A stretch of 64,000 nt of DNA from Flavobacterium pectinovorum (lineage in GTDB: Bacteria > Bacteroidota > Bacteroidia > Flavobacteriales > Flavobacteriaceae). The position numbers were made by a program, and so were the translations under genes. Under the pieces are notes generated by a model, which saw nothing but the letters and a program-made list of their open reading frames with translations, did no database searches and had not been told where the DNA came from. Of this stretch, positions 27,004 to 35,957 are shown piece after piece; position 1 is the first letter of the stretch, and every line of letters starts with the position of its first letter. Location of the stretch: assembly GCF_900142715.1 (NCBI RefSeq), contig NZ_FRBX01000001.1, positions 682,001 to 746,000 of the forward strand, read 5' to 3'.

Positions 27004-28875
27004 ATGATAAATAAAAGAATTTTGGTTGCAGGAATGGCTGCAACAATGCTGTTTTCGGCATGCAAAACAAACGATTTTAGAATGAATACAGCAAATGAAG
27101 AAAATACTGCAAATAGAAAAATTGTAGTATATCAGGTTTTTACACGTTTATTTGGAAATAAAAATACAACCAACAAACCTTGGGGAACAATTGAAGAAAA
27201 TGGAGTAGGAAAGTTTAATGATTTTACAGATAAAGCGCTTCATGAAATTAAAGATTTGGGTGTTACTTATATTTGGTATACCGGAGTTCCGCATCATGCC
27301 TTGGTTAGGGATTATACAGCTTACGGGATTTCAAATGATGATCCCGAAGTAGTAAAAGGCCGTGCAGGATCGCCGTACGCGGTAAAAGATTATTATAATG
27401 TAAATCCTGATTTGGCTGTAAATCCGGCAAATAGATTGCAGGAATTTGAGGCTTTAATAGATCGAACACACAAAGCAGGTTTAAAAGTAATAATAGACAT
27501 TGTGCCCAATCATATTGCCCGAAAATACGAAGGGAAAAAGAATCCCGAAGGAGTTAAAGATTTTGGTGCCGATGATAATATAAATGTAGAATATAGTCGC
27601 GATAATAATTTTTATTATATACCGAAAAATCATTTTGAAATCCCGGATGGAGATATTCCTTTAAACGGAGAAAAAAATCCAATGGTTGACGGTTTCTTTG
27701 ATGAAAATCCTGCTAAATGGACAGGAAATGGATCTCGAAAGGTAAAACCGGATCAAAATGATTGGTACGAAACCGTAAAAGTAAATTACGGAATTCGTCC
27801 GGATGGCTCAAAAGATTTTCCTGACCTTCCTTCGGGATTTGATCAAAAGTCATATCAGGAACATTTTGCTTTTTGGCAGGAAAAAGACATTCCGGATTCC
27901 TGGGAAAAATTCAAATCTATCGCTTTGTATTGGACAGCAAAAGGAGTTGATGGATTTCGTTATGATATGGCCGAAATGGTTCCGTATGAATTTTGGAGTT
28001 ATATGAATTCGGCTATCAAAATGAAGAATCCAGATGCTTTTTTATTGGCAGAAGTTTATAATCCAAATGAATATCGCAATTACATTCGTTTAGGGAAAAT
28101 GGATTATTTGTATGATAAAGTAGAGACGTATGACAAACTAAAAGATATAATAAGAGGGAAATCATCGCCGGATGGATTGTCAGATATTCAAAAAGGAATG
28201 TCGGATATTGAGCACCATATGTTGCATTTTTTGGATAATCATGACGAACAGCGTTTGGCAAGTCCTGAATTTGCAGGAACACCCGAAAGAGGAAAACCTT
28301 TAATGGTGGTTTCTACGACAATCAGCACATCACCAACAATGATTTATTTTGGACAGGAAGTAGGAGAGGCCGGAAATGAAAATGCAGGTTTCGGTACGCG
28401 TTCCCGAACTTCAATTTTTGATTATATCGGAGTTCCAAATCATCAACGCTGGATGAATGAAGGAAAATTTGATGGAGGAAAACTTTCTGAATCAGAAAAA
28501 AACTTACGTGATTTTTACAAGCGATTATTGAATTTTTCGATTAACAGCTCTGCTTTAATGGGGAGTTTTCAGGAAATTCAATCTGTAAATCGCCAGAATA
28601 ATGCGGGTTATGAGGAATTGATTTATTCTTATGTTCGCTGGTCACAAAATCAAAAATTGATTATTGTTGCAAATTTTTCATCTGAAAAAACAAGCGAATT
28701 TGATTTGAAGATTCCAGCAGATATTGTTTCAAAATGGAATTTAAAAGACGGAAAATATCAGCTAACAGATCAATTGTATCAAAAGAGTTCTATTCAGTTA
28801 GAAGTAACAAATGGAGAAGGAATTGCAAGAGTTAAAATCAGCCCTTCAGAATCGTTTATTTATGAGTTAAAATAG
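27004..28875 (+). CDS. GH13 alpha-amylase-family lipoprotein
   Basis: A 623-residue glycoside hydrolase of family 13, likely attacking alpha-glucans. The N-terminus is a lipoprotein signal (ATMLFSACKT, Cys near residue 20), so it is lipid-anchored at the cell surface or periplasm. The GH13 blocks are visible in order: VIIDIVPNH, GFRYDMAEMVP (catalytic nucleophile Asp), LLAEVYNP (acid/base Glu) and HFLDNHDEQR (third Asp). The C-terminal domain is beta-rich. No SusC/SusD pair or other starch genes are adjacent, so this is not a classical polysaccharide locus. Substrate specificity is not readable. Confidence 0.88.
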   Translation: MINKRILVAGMAATMLFSACKTNDFRMNTANEENTANRKIVVYQVFTRLFGNKNTTNKPWGTIEENGVGKFNDFTDKALHEIKDLGVTYIWYTGVPHHALVRDYTAYGISNDDPEVVKGRAGSPYAVKDYYNVNPDLAVNPANRLQEFEALIDRTHKAGLKVIIDIVPNHIARKYEGKKNPEGVKDFGADDNINVEYSRDNNFYYIPKNHFEIPDGDIPLNGEKNPMVDGFFDENPAKWTGNGSRKVKPDQNDWYETVKVNYGIRPDGSKDFPDLPSGFDQKSYQEHFAFWQEKDIPDSWEKFKSIALYWTAKGVDGFRYDMAEMVPYEFWSYMNSAIKMKNPDAFLLAEVYNPNEYRNYIRLGKMDYLYDKVETYDKLKDIIRGKSSPDGLSDIQKGMSDIEHHMLHFLDNHDEQRLASPEFAGTPERGKPLMVVSTTISTSPTMIYFGQEVGEAGNENAGFGTRSRTSIFDYIGVPNHQRWMNEGKFDGGKLSESEKNLRDFYKRLLNFSINSSALMGSFQEIQSVNRQNNAGYEELIYSYVRWSQNQKLIIVANFSSEKTSEFDLKIPADIVSKWNLKDGKYQLTDQLYQKSSIQLEVTNGEGIARVKISPSESFIYELK

Positions 28876-28878
28876 ATT

Positions 28879-28952
28879 TGTCAGTTCGAGCGGAGTCGAG
28901 AACTTTTAATGCATAAAAAAAGCTGATACTTAAATTTGTATCAGCTTTTTTC
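28879..28952. terminator. Bidirectional terminator and GAGCGGAGTCGA repeat
   Basis: Between the convergent GH13 and SOD genes: a copy of TGTCAGTTCGAGCGGAGTCG (28879-28898). Then a perfect 9-bp stem AGCTGATAC / GTATCAGCT (28921-28946) is flanked by A6 and T6, working for both genes. Confidence 0.85.
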
Positions 28953-28954
28953 TT

Positions 28955-29737
28955 TTATACTTTTCGAACCTTTTTTAAGGCTTCTATGTAGTTTTCGTTT
29001 ACTTTTTCCCAATTGATATGTTTGTAAAAAGCATCAATATAACTTCCTTTTCTATTTTGATAGTCAAGATAGTAAGCATGTTCCCATAAGTCAATCCCTA
29101 AAATTGGAGTTCCCGGAACCAAAGCATTTCGCATCAACGGATTGTCTTGATTTTCAGTAGTAGTTACCTGAAGTTTGCCTAGTTTATCAACTACCAGCCA
29201 AACCCAGCCAGAACCAAATTGTTTTGTAGCCTGACCTTTAAACTGATTAGTAAGATTATTAAAAGAACCAAATTCCTTATTAATAGATCCTGCTAAAGTA
29301 TCTTGTGGCGTTTGTTCCTTAGGTGTTAAAAGATTAAAGTACATCGTGTGGTTGTAATACCCACCTGCATTTTGACGAAGCTTAGCATTATTAAGATCTA
29401 ACTTTTTTAAAATATCCTCAATTGGCATATTTTCAAACTCCGTAGACACAATCTCTTTATTCAGATTATTTGTGTACGATACATAATGTTTCGAATAATG
29501 CGTTTCTAAAGTTAGAGAACGAATTTCGGGAGCCAGTGCATCGTAAGAAAAAGGTAATTTGAGCAGTCCAAAAGAACCAGGCTCTGCTTTTACTTCGTCT
29601 GGAGAACCAATGGTTATTTTTTCCTCCTTTGTTGGCAAAGGTACTTCAACAACTTCAGTTAGCTTATTATTGTCGTTACAAGAAAATAATATTAAAAATG
29701 AAGCCGAAATTGTCAAACAGGTGATGATTTTCTTCAT
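28955..29737 (-). CDS. sod: Lipoprotein superoxide dismutase (Mn-type)
   Basis: A 260-residue superoxide dismutase with an added N-terminal lipoprotein signal (TISASFLILFSCND, Cys about residue 20) and a linker to residue 55, so it should act outside the cytoplasm. Metal ligands are seen as His in THYSKHYVSY, His in YYNHTMYF, and Asp plus His in GIDLWEHAYYLDYQ. The residue at the Fe-type Gln69 position is Gly, and the sequence ENQDNPLM supplies the Mn-type Gln. Mn or cambialistic use is therefore predicted. A Tyr replaces the second His after the first ligand loop. It is the last gene of the LUD-cdsA-psd-ACBP unit, 8 bp after ACBP, and it faces a terminator. Confidence 0.9.
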   Translation of the reverse strand: MKKIITCLTISASFLILFSCNDNNKLTEVVEVPLPTKEEKITIGSPDEVKAEPGSFGLLKLPFSYDALAPEIRSLTLETHYSKHYVSYTNNLNKEIVSTEFENMPIEDILKKLDLNNAKLRQNAGGYYNHTMYFNLLTPKEQTPQDTLAGSINKEFGSFNNLTNQFKGQATKQFGSGWVWLVVDKLGKLQVTTTENQDNPLMRNALVPGTPILGIDLWEHAYYLDYQNRKGSYIDAFYKHINWEKVNENYIEALKKVRKV

Positions 29738-29745
29738 GATAGAAA

Positions 29746-30015
29746 TTATTTTGATGTTAGAGAATTAATTATTGCAATATAATTTTCTTTTGCTTCATCA
29801 ATCGAAATATGACTAATTTGCATCCATGCATTTGTTTTGAACGCATCGCGCAAATCAAAATTTTCAGATTGATTGTATACTGCGGTTCCAAAAGTTGCCT
29901 GTTTGTAATACGCATAAAGCCTTAGCTGCACATCTTGCGGCAGCGAGGCCTGAGTCATTTTTAAAGCAGTTTCTACAGCCTCTAAAAAGCGAGTATCTAA
30001 ATCTTTTTGAGTCAT
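29746..30015 (-). CDS. Acyl-CoA-binding protein (ACBP family)
   Basis: An 89-residue protein with the four-helix ACBP pattern. RFLEAVETALKM and RLYAYYKQATFGTA form the signature with the Tyr and Lys used to hold the CoA ribose phosphate. KTNAWMQISHISIDEAKENY follows, with the usual Trp. ACBPs shuttle long-chain acyl-CoA in the cytoplasm and are mainly eukaryotic, though Bacteroidota have them. It lies between psd (no gap) and sod (8 bp), so it is expressed with phospholipid synthesis genes. A role in supplying acyl groups is inference. Confidence 0.85.
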   Translation of the reverse strand: MTQKDLDTRFLEAVETALKMTQASLPQDVQLRLYAYYKQATFGTAVYNQSENFDLRDAFKTNAWMQISHISIDEAKENYIAIINSLTSK

Positions 30016-30669
30016 TTATGCTTTTGTAGCGATAATAGTTTTTCCTCCAATTGCTTTTTGGTTCAACTCTACATTAATTTCTGTACCTAAAGGTAAAAAT
30101 AAATCTACTCTAGAACCAAATTTAATAAATCCGGCATCAGTACCCTGAACAACCTGCATTCCTTCCTGAGCGTAGTTTACAATTCTACGCGCCAAAGCAC
30201 CTGCAATTTGTCTGTATAATATTTGTCCAAAAGTTTCATTTTCAATTACAACCGTTGTTCTTTCATTTTCTTCGCTTGCTTTTGGATGCCATGCTACTAA
30301 AAATTTTCCCGGATGGTATTTGCTAAATTTAATAATACCGTCCATAGCATAACGCGTAACGTGCACATTTATAGGCGACATAAAGATAGAAACCTGTAAA
30401 CGTTTGTCTTTAAAAAATTCACCTTCGTAAACTTCTTCAATTACCACAACTTTCCCGTCTACCGGAGCAAGAATGTGATCGCTGTTTCTGATTGCGATTC
30501 TTTTAGGATTTCTAAAAAATTGCAAAATGATAATCAAAACTACAACGCCGGCAATTTGTACCAGCATTCTTAGCCAGGTAATATCAATGAATTTGTCAGC
30601 AATTAAAAGCACAGCAACTGCAAAAACAGTACCTAATAAAATGGATGGGCCTCCCTCTTTATGAAACAT
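30016..30669 (-). CDS. psd: Phosphatidylserine decarboxylase (short type)
   Basis: Makes phosphatidylethanolamine by decarboxylating phosphatidylserine, using a pyruvoyl group formed by self-cleavage. The 217-residue short form has two hydrophobic helices at the N-terminus (about residues 8-48), so it is membrane-attached. The cleavage motif is FGSRVDLFLP near the C-terminus, with the Ser forming pyruvate. The substrate-site block INVHVTRYAMDG is also visible. It overlaps cdsA by 11 bp and abuts ACBP, so it is part of a tightly packed lipid unit. No pssA gene is adjacent. Confidence 0.92.
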   Translation of the reverse strand: MFHKEGGPSILLGTVFAVAVLLIADKFIDITWLRMLVQIAGVVVLIIILQFFRNPKRIAIRNSDHILAPVDGKVVVIEEVYEGEFFKDKRLQVSIFMSPINVHVTRYAMDGIIKFSKYHPGKFLVAWHPKASEENERTTVVIENETFGQILYRQIAGALARRIVNYAQEGMQVVQGTDAGFIKFGSRVDLFLPLGTEINVELNQKAIGGKTIIATKA

Positions 30670-31546
30670 AATATAAAATTTGGTAAAATAAATATATAAC
30701 TGGTGCTACAAATATAACACTATCTAATCGATCTAAAACACCTCCGTGTCCCGGCATTATCGAACCGCTGTCTTTTACGCCAGCAATTCTCTTAAATTTT
30801 GATTCAATCAAATCTCCTATTGTCCCAAAAACACTAACAATGAGGGCAATTATCATCCAAATTAAAATAGATTTATTGCTAAACTCAGGAGTAGGCTGAA
30901 TATAAAATTTAGAAATTAAAAAACCTGCAAAAGCTGCAAAGACAACTCCTCCAAAGAAACCTTCAATGGTTTTTTTAGGAGAAATACGTTCGAATAATTT
31001 ATGTTTTCCAATAGACTTACCAACCAAATAAGCAAAAGTGTCATTGGTCCAGATTAAGATAAATAAGCCAATTATGATTTTTGGATTATAAGCTGCAATT
31101 CCAAAAGAAATTTTGACTATAAAAAGAAATGGTAACATTATGTACCCAATTAAGTAAATGTATTTTGATACTTTACTTATAATCTGAGTGTCATCAAACA
31201 GAAACACGATACATTTTATGGAAATAATTAATGTAATAATGAGTAGTACAGAGAATAATTTATCTGTATTAACGGTAAGAAGGGTGTTCTCTTTTAAAAT
31301 TTTACTGATGTAACTTTCAGTTTCAGTTCTATAGAAACTGATTAAAGATACAATTGAATAAAAAAGCGAAACAAATAGTATAGCAAAGTACTTGTTGATT
31401 TTTACTAAATTACAAAATTCATAAGTTGCTATGACCAGAAATATACCAAAAAGAATGATAAAGCTCTCTGTAGAAAACAGAATTGAAGTTAAAAGTAAAG
31501 CGATATAAACAGCACCAGAAATGGTTCTCTTGAGTGTTTCATTCAT
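30659..31546 (-). CDS. cdsA: Phosphatidate cytidylyltransferase
   Basis: Makes CDP-diacylglycerol from phosphatidic acid and CTP, the branch point of phospholipid synthesis, in the inner membrane. The 295 residues have about eight hydrophobic helices. The family signature is at the C-terminal side: SFGTIGDLIESKFKR-like (here FGTIGDLIESKFKRIAGVKD) with KDSGSIMPGHGGVLDRLDS. The start lies 1 bp beyond the LUD gene stop and the end overlaps psd. This puts CDP-DAG production and PE formation in one transcript. Confidence 0.95.
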   Translation of the reverse strand: MNETLKRTISGAVYIALLLTSILFSTESFIILFGIFLVIATYEFCNLVKINKYFAILFVSLFYSIVSLISFYRTETESYISKILKENTLLTVNTDKLFSVLLIITLIISIKCIVFLFDDTQIISKVSKYIYLIGYIMLPFLFIVKISFGIAAYNPKIIIGLFILIWTNDTFAYLVGKSIGKHKLFERISPKKTIEGFFGGVVFAAFAGFLISKFYIQPTPEFSNKSILIWMIIALIVSVFGTIGDLIESKFKRIAGVKDSGSIMPGHGGVLDRLDSVIFVAPVIYLFYQILYYVS

Positions 31547-31547
31547 C

Positions 31548-32153
31548 TTAAAGGTCCTCTAAAAGCAATAAATACAAATTCTTGGCAACACTTCCGTATT
31601 GTGTAAAATCTTCTTCTTTTGCTTTTTCGAAATATTTTATTGTGGTGATATTGGTAGGATAGTCTCTTTCGTATTTGCGTTTGATAGCACTTAGTCCGTC
31701 GCTTTTCATTGGCAGCATCTGGCTTGTTGTGGCTACAATAACAATGTTTGGAGGTAGTTCGTTTGGTTTATTTTGTTTGATTTGTTTTGATGAAAATAAT
31801 ATTGATCCTTCGTCAGCAATTAAATTTTCGCAGGTTGCAAATAAAAATTTTGGATTTGAAGGAGAAAGATATGACAATTTATTTTCTTCTAATAAGCTAA
31901 ATAAGGCAGGTTCATAACATAAAACTTCTTTTTCAAACCAATCATTTTCTTCAAGGATATTTTCAAACTGTTCAGCTACTTCCTGTTTGTTTTCACAATA
32001 CAAAAATTTACCGCCATTTTTCTTGAAATTAAAAATGAATCTTTCATCTATAGACAAATGACTATCCTGAACGGGAGAGCCTGCATATTCACTTTCGTTT
32101 TCTTCATCAGAAGCGGCGTCGCTGGAACCAAATATTTTTTTGAAAAAATTCAT
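31548..32153 (-). CDS. LUD-domain protein (LutC-like)
   Basis: A 201-residue protein related to the LUD domain of LutC/YkgG. The first 35 residues are acidic and Ser-rich. The core contains LIADEGSILFSS, NIVIVATTSQMLPM and KFLFATCENL. LUD proteins are linked to lactate oxidation, but here no lutA or lutB follows; instead the gene starts the cdsA-psd-ACBP-sod unit. Its role in lipid genes is unknown. A 17-bp-stem terminator before it isolates it from ftsH. Confidence 0.78.
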   Translation of the reverse strand: MNFFKKIFGSSDAASDEENESEYAGSPVQDSHLSIDERFIFNFKKNGGKFLYCENKQEVAEQFENILEENDWFEKEVLCYEPALFSLLEENKLSYLSPSNPKFLFATCENLIADEGSILFSSKQIKQNKPNELPPNIVIVATTSQMLPMKSDGLSAIKRKYERDYPTNITTIKYFEKAKEEDFTQYGSVAKNLYLLLLEDL

Positions 32154-32201
32154 TTTTATATGAAATACTTTACATGTTAATTGAAAACGTTCAAAGATAA
32201 A

Positions 32202-32240
32202 AAAATCTTAATTCAAAAGGCTATTTTGAATTAAGATTTT
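32202..32240 (-). terminator. Perfect 17-bp-stem terminator after ftsH
   Basis: AAAATCTTAATTCAAAA and its exact complement with a 5-nt loop, followed on the minus strand by a T-run. It separates rsfS-ftsH from the LUD-cdsA-psd-ACBP-sod unit, so these are probably two transcripts. Confidence 0.9.
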
Positions 32241-32268
32241 AATAAATAATGTATATTTCCTGAATAAT

Positions 32269-34194
32269 TTACGAAACTACTTCTTCTAAATTTTTGTCAA
32301 AAGTACGTTTTCCGAAAATCGTTTCTAAGTCATCTTTAAAGATAACTTCTTTTTCTATTAAGATGTCAGCCAATTGATTTAACTTGTCTTTGTTTTCCTG
32401 TAAAATTTGAATTGCTCTTTGGTATTGACCTTCAATTAATTCTGAAATTTCTTTGTCAATAACTTTCGCAGTTTCATCAGAATATGGTTTAGAAAAATTA
32501 TATTCGCTTTGTCCGCTTGAATCATAATAAGTAACATTTCCGATTTTATCATTCAAACCATAAATTGTTACCATCGCACGAGCCTGACGCGTTACTTTTT
32601 CTAAATCGCTTAATGCTCCCGTAGAAATTCTGTCAAAAGTTACCTTTTCAGCAGCTCTTCCGCCCATAGTAGCACACATTTCGTCCAACATTTGATCTGT
32701 TCTCACGATTTGTCTTTCTTCCGGTAAGTACCATGCAGCTCCTAAACTTTGTCCACGAGGTACAATAGTTACTTTGATAAGTGGTGCAGCATGCTCTAAC
32801 ATCCAGCTTACAGTTGCATGACCAGCTTCGTGAATTGCGATTGCTCTTTTCTCTTCTGGAGTAATAATTTTGTTTTTCTTTTCAAGACCGCCAATGATTC
32901 TGTCAACAGCATCTAGGAAATCTTGTCTGTCTACAGCAGCTTTGTTGTTACGGGCAGCAATCAAGGCAGCTTCGTTACATACATTTGCAATATCAGCACC
33001 AGAGAATCCCGGAGTTTGTTTTGCTAAGAAATCAAGATCAAGACCTTCAACTTTTTTGATAGGAGCTAAGTGCACTTTAAAGATTTCAGCTCTTTCGCGA
33101 ATGTCTGGCAAGTCAACAAAAATTTGTCTGTCAAAACGACCGGCACGCATTAAAGCTTTATCAAGAACATCAGCTCTGTTTGTCGCAGCCAAAACAATTA
33201 CGTTTGAGTTTGTACCAAAACCATCCATTTCTGTTAATAACTGGTTCAAAGTATTTTCTCTTTCGTCATTTCCGCCTGACATATTGCTTTTTCCTCTTGC
33301 TCTACCAACAGCATCGATCTCGTCGATGAAAATAATAGCAGGAGATTTTTCTTTAGCTTGTTTAAACAAATCACGAACACGTGAAGCACCAACACCCACG
33401 AACATCTCAACAAAATCAGAACCTGATAATGAGAAGAATGGAACCTGAGCTTCACCGGCAACCGCTTTTGCAAGCAAAGTTTTACCAGTTCCCGGAGGTC
33501 CTACAAGTAAGGCCCCTTTCGGAATTTTACCTCCAAGATTTGTATATTTTTCAGGGTTTTTAAGGAATTCTACAATTTCTTGTATTTCCTCTTTTGCACC
33601 TTCTAAACCAGCTACATCTTTAAATGTAGTTTTGATATCAGTTTTTTCGTCAAACAACTTTGCTTTTGATTTTCCAATATTGAAAATTTGTCCGCCACCG
33701 CCACCGGCACCGCCTGACATTTTACGCATAATGAAAATCCATACACCAATAATGATGATGATAGGAAGTAAGCTGATTAAAATATCGCTCCAGTTATTTT
33801 TTTGAAGGAAGTTAAAATCTTTCAGTTTGCCTTCGCCAACTGCTTTTTCTAGTTTTGTTTGAAAAATTTGATCGTTACCAATTTCTAAAGTATAATGAGG
33901 GCCTTTATTTGGTCTGTCAAAAATATCTTTAGCTACTTTTTTATTGGCAGCATCTTTAAGAGCTGCAGCATTTAAGTATACTTCAGCTTCAGCTTTATTA
34001 TAAACGATTACTTTTTCAATTTGTCCTTTTTCCAATAATACATTGAATTTAGAAGAGGTTAATTGAGCAGGTTCGCTTAAGTTAGATCCACCGGTTGCAA
34101 AACTTATAAATAAAAAAACTAGAAGTATTGCAGTATATATTAACCAGGGACTTATTTTAAATTTACTCGGATTTGGATTATTATCTTTAGCCAT
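32269..34194 (-). CDS. ftsH: ATP-dependent zinc metalloprotease FtsH
   Basis: A 641-residue membrane-bound AAA+ protease that degrades misfolded membrane and some regulatory proteins. One N-terminal helix (about residues 17-37) and a second at about 140-160 flank a periplasmic part. A Gly-rich stretch (MSGGAGGGGGQ) follows, then the AAA domain with GPPGTGKTLLAK and ATNRADVLDKALMRAGRFDR. The zinc site HEAGHA lies about residue 460, with the third ligand in the following helix. It sits 15 bp after rsfS. The link to lipid genes next door recalls FtsH control of lipid A/phospholipid balance in E. coli, but that is inference. Confidence 0.97.
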   Translation of the reverse strand: MAKDNNPNPSKFKISPWLIYTAILLVFLFISFATGGSNLSEPAQLTSSKFNVLLEKGQIEKVIVYNKAEAEVYLNAAALKDAANKKVAKDIFDRPNKGPHYTLEIGNDQIFQTKLEKAVGEGKLKDFNFLQKNNWSDILISLLPIIIIIGVWIFIMRKMSGGAGGGGGQIFNIGKSKAKLFDEKTDIKTTFKDVAGLEGAKEEIQEIVEFLKNPEKYTNLGGKIPKGALLVGPPGTGKTLLAKAVAGEAQVPFFSLSGSDFVEMFVGVGASRVRDLFKQAKEKSPAIIFIDEIDAVGRARGKSNMSGGNDERENTLNQLLTEMDGFGTNSNVIVLAATNRADVLDKALMRAGRFDRQIFVDLPDIRERAEIFKVHLAPIKKVEGLDLDFLAKQTPGFSGADIANVCNEAALIAARNNKAAVDRQDFLDAVDRIIGGLEKKNKIITPEEKRAIAIHEAGHATVSWMLEHAAPLIKVTIVPRGQSLGAAWYLPEERQIVRTDQMLDEMCATMGGRAAEKVTFDRISTGALSDLEKVTRQARAMVTIYGLNDKIGNVTYYDSSGQSEYNFSKPYSDETAKVIDKEISELIEGQYQRAIQILQENKDKLNQLADILIEKEVIFKDDLETIFGKRTFDKNLEEVVS

Positions 34195-34209
34195 TAGAAG
34201 AAATTTTCT

Positions 34210-34581
34210 TTAGTATTTGTTTTCGATTGTAGTTATTTTGGCGTCACCCCAAAGGCTTTCGATATTGTAATATTCACGAATGTGTTTCTGGAAAACATGT
34301 ACGACGATGTGCACATAATCCATAAGAACCCATTCCGCGTTATCGGTTCCTTCTACGTGCCACGGTTTATCTTTTAAGTCTTTTGATACTGTTTTTTGAA
34401 TTGAATTTACAATGGCGTTAACCTGAGTGTTAGAGTTACCGTTGCAGATAACAAAATAGTCACAAACAGCCGTGTCTATCTCTCTTAAGTCAAGAATATC
34501 GATATCATTTCCCTTTACTTCTTCAATCCCTTTGATTATGTTCGCCAATAGAACATCATTATTAATAGTCTTTTTCGCCAT
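34210..34581 (-). CDS. rsfS: Ribosome silencing factor RsfS
   Basis: Binds ribosomal protein L14 (uL14) and blocks joining of the subunits in starved cells. The 123-residue sequence has the RsfS/DUF143 core: DIDILDLREIDTAVCDYFVICNG, KPWHVEGTDNAEWVLMDY and HIVVHVFQKHIREYY. Forms the first gene of the rsfS-ftsH unit. Start is the only in-frame ATG that gives the full N-terminal helix. Confidence 0.93.
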   Translation of the reverse strand: MAKKTINNDVLLANIIKGIEEVKGNDIDILDLREIDTAVCDYFVICNGNSNTQVNAIVNSIQKTVSKDLKDKPWHVEGTDNAEWVLMDYVHIVVHVFQKHIREYYNIESLWGDAKITTIENKY

Positions 34582-34624
34582 GAATTATTTTATATGATTT
34601 TGTAAAGTTACCAATTTTTGTGAT

Positions 34625-34632
34625 TAATTTTG
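34625..34632 (+). promoter_or_regulatory. -7 promoter box for birA
   Basis: TAATTTTG matches TAnnTTTG. A TTG at 34600-34602 is 22 nt upstream, a slightly long spacer. About 44 bp before the birA start. Confidence 0.4.
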
Positions 34633-34675
34633 AACCTTAACAAAATATTAAATTAAGTATAAATAAATTATTTTA

Positions 34676-35404
34676 ATGAAAGTAATCAAACTCGATGCCA
34701 TAGATTCTACAAACGATTTCTTAAAAGCTTTAGCAAGTCAGGACGAGCTTGATAATTTTACCGTCGTAACGGCTGAAAATCAGACAAAAGGCAAGGGGCA
34801 GATGGGGTCGAAATGGCAGTCTGAATCAGGTAAAAACTTAATTATGAGTGCCTTGGTAAAGGATTTTCTGTATAATAATGAACAGGTTTTTAATCTGAGT
34901 ATTGTAGTTTCATTAGCCGTAATTGAAACTTTAAAATCTTTTGATATTCCTAATTTATGTATAAAATGGCCTAACGACATAATGTCATACAATAAAAAAA
35001 TTGGTGGCATACTTATTGAAAATACCCTCAAAAGTGATGGCAGAATCGTGTCAGTAGTTGGATTAGGCTTAAATGTAAATCAAACCAACTTCACCGAATT
35101 GCCACATGCGTCTTCATTGGCAGTAATTACAGGTAACACATTTGATAAAGATATTCTTCCCGCTTTAATCATCGAGAAAATACAGGAGAAAATAGGATTA
35201 TGGGAAACCAATTCAACCGATTTTTGGAAACAATATTTCAATACTTTATTTAAAAAAGGAATTCCAATGCCGTTTAAAAATGGAGCCGGGCAAAACTTCA
35301 TGGGAATTATTCAGGGCGTTTCTTCCATCGGAAAAATTCAAATTTTATTAGAAGATGATTCTGTTTCAGAGTTTGATATAAAGGAAGTTCAAATGCTTTA
35401 TTGA
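34676..35404 (+). CDS. birA: Biotin--[acetyl-CoA-carboxylase] ligase
   Basis: Attaches biotin to acetyl-CoA carboxylase and similar enzymes. The 242 residues are the catalytic domain with no N-terminal DNA-binding helix-turn-helix, so it is a monofunctional BirA. Motifs are IDSTNDF, GKGQMGSKWQS (biotinyl-AMP loop), IKWPNDIM and KIGGILIE. The C-terminal SH3-like domain follows (about residues 190-242). It begins the plus-strand gene that converges on the SRPBCC protein. Without a DNA-binding domain it is unlikely to regulate biotin genes. Confidence 0.95.
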   Translation: MKVIKLDAIDSTNDFLKALASQDELDNFTVVTAENQTKGKGQMGSKWQSESGKNLIMSALVKDFLYNNEQVFNLSIVVSLAVIETLKSFDIPNLCIKWPNDIMSYNKKIGGILIENTLKSDGRIVSVVGLGLNVNQTNFTELPHASSLAVITGNTFDKDILPALIIEKIQEKIGLWETNSTDFWKQYFNTLFKKGIPMPFKNGAGQNFMGIIQGVSSIGKIQILLEDDSVSEFDIKEVQMLY

Positions 35405-35419
35405 GGAAGTTTTGCCACG

Positions 35420-35495
35420 AAGGCGCTAAGACGCAAAGTTTTTTAAAGAATTTCGAAAAGAAGCCAAGAAATTAAACTTTGTGTCTTAGCGCCTT
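35420..35495. repeat. 22-nt inverted repeat with one mismatch
   Basis: Arms AAGGCGCTAAGACGCAAAGT (35420-) and its complement (35474-35495) differ at one base over 22 nt. They lie in the convergent gap between birA and the SRPBCC gene. The unit GCTAAGACGCAAAG is akin to the ACCGCAAAGGACGCAAAG tract at about 40952-40969. Confidence 0.85.
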
Positions 35496-35502
35496 TGTAG
35501 CA

Positions 35503-35538
35503 TAAAAAAAAGCCCAATCTTTTAAGATCAGGCTTTCT
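35503..35538. terminator. Convergent terminator between birA and the SRPBCC gene
   Basis: AAGCCC-AATCTT / AAGATC-AGGCTT stem (two mismatches) flanked by eight A on one side and a T-poor run on the other. It works best for the minus strand. Confidence 0.7.
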
Positions 35539-35564
35539 AAAAATTTATAATTTACAATTCACAA

Positions 35565-35957
35565 TTATAATTTGGTCATATTGTTTGCCAAAGTTTCAAT
35601 GAATTTGCTAATTGGTCCTTTAATCATCATGGCCATCATTGGGTTAAATTCTCCCTCAAATTGCAGTTGAACAGCGCTTGAAGCATCAGAAACACTTTCG
35701 ATGTTCGAAACTAAAGTAAAAGGAAGCTTATCGCTTGCAGCACCCAAAACAATTTTGTTTGGCGCTACTTTTTCCTTCATTTTTAGTTTTATTTCCGGCA
35801 TACCTTTCAGTCCAAAAATAAAAGCGTCTTCCCCAATTACTTCAAATTTAGCGATATTATCCGGCATTAATTTTTCAAAATTCTTTACATCAGTCAATAA
35901 ATCAAATAAATCCTGAGCTGATTTCTGAACAGTAACCTTTGGACTTTCTAAGTTCAT
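35565..35957 (-). CDS. SRPBCC (START-like) family protein
   Basis: A 130-residue protein with the START/Bet v1-like helix-grip fold: KSAQDLFDLLTDVKNFEKLMPD, FEVIGEDAFIFGLKGM and a final amphipathic helix. No signal peptide. Related to the polyketide-cyclase/SRPBCC superfamily and present across Bacteroidota, where it is uncharacterised. Placed between birA and pyrE with no obvious link. Ligand unknown. Confidence 0.75.
   Translation of the reverse strand: MNLESPKVTVQKSAQDLFDLLTDVKNFEKLMPDNIAKFEVIGEDAFIFGLKGMPEIKLKMKEKVAPNKIVLGAASDKLPFTLVSNIESVSDASSAVQLQFEGEFNPMMAMMIKGPISKFIETLANNMTKL

Noticed and set aside
32870..33448. 192-residue plus-strand frame within ftsH
   Set aside because: Antisense to the AAA domain of FtsH; no independent evidence.
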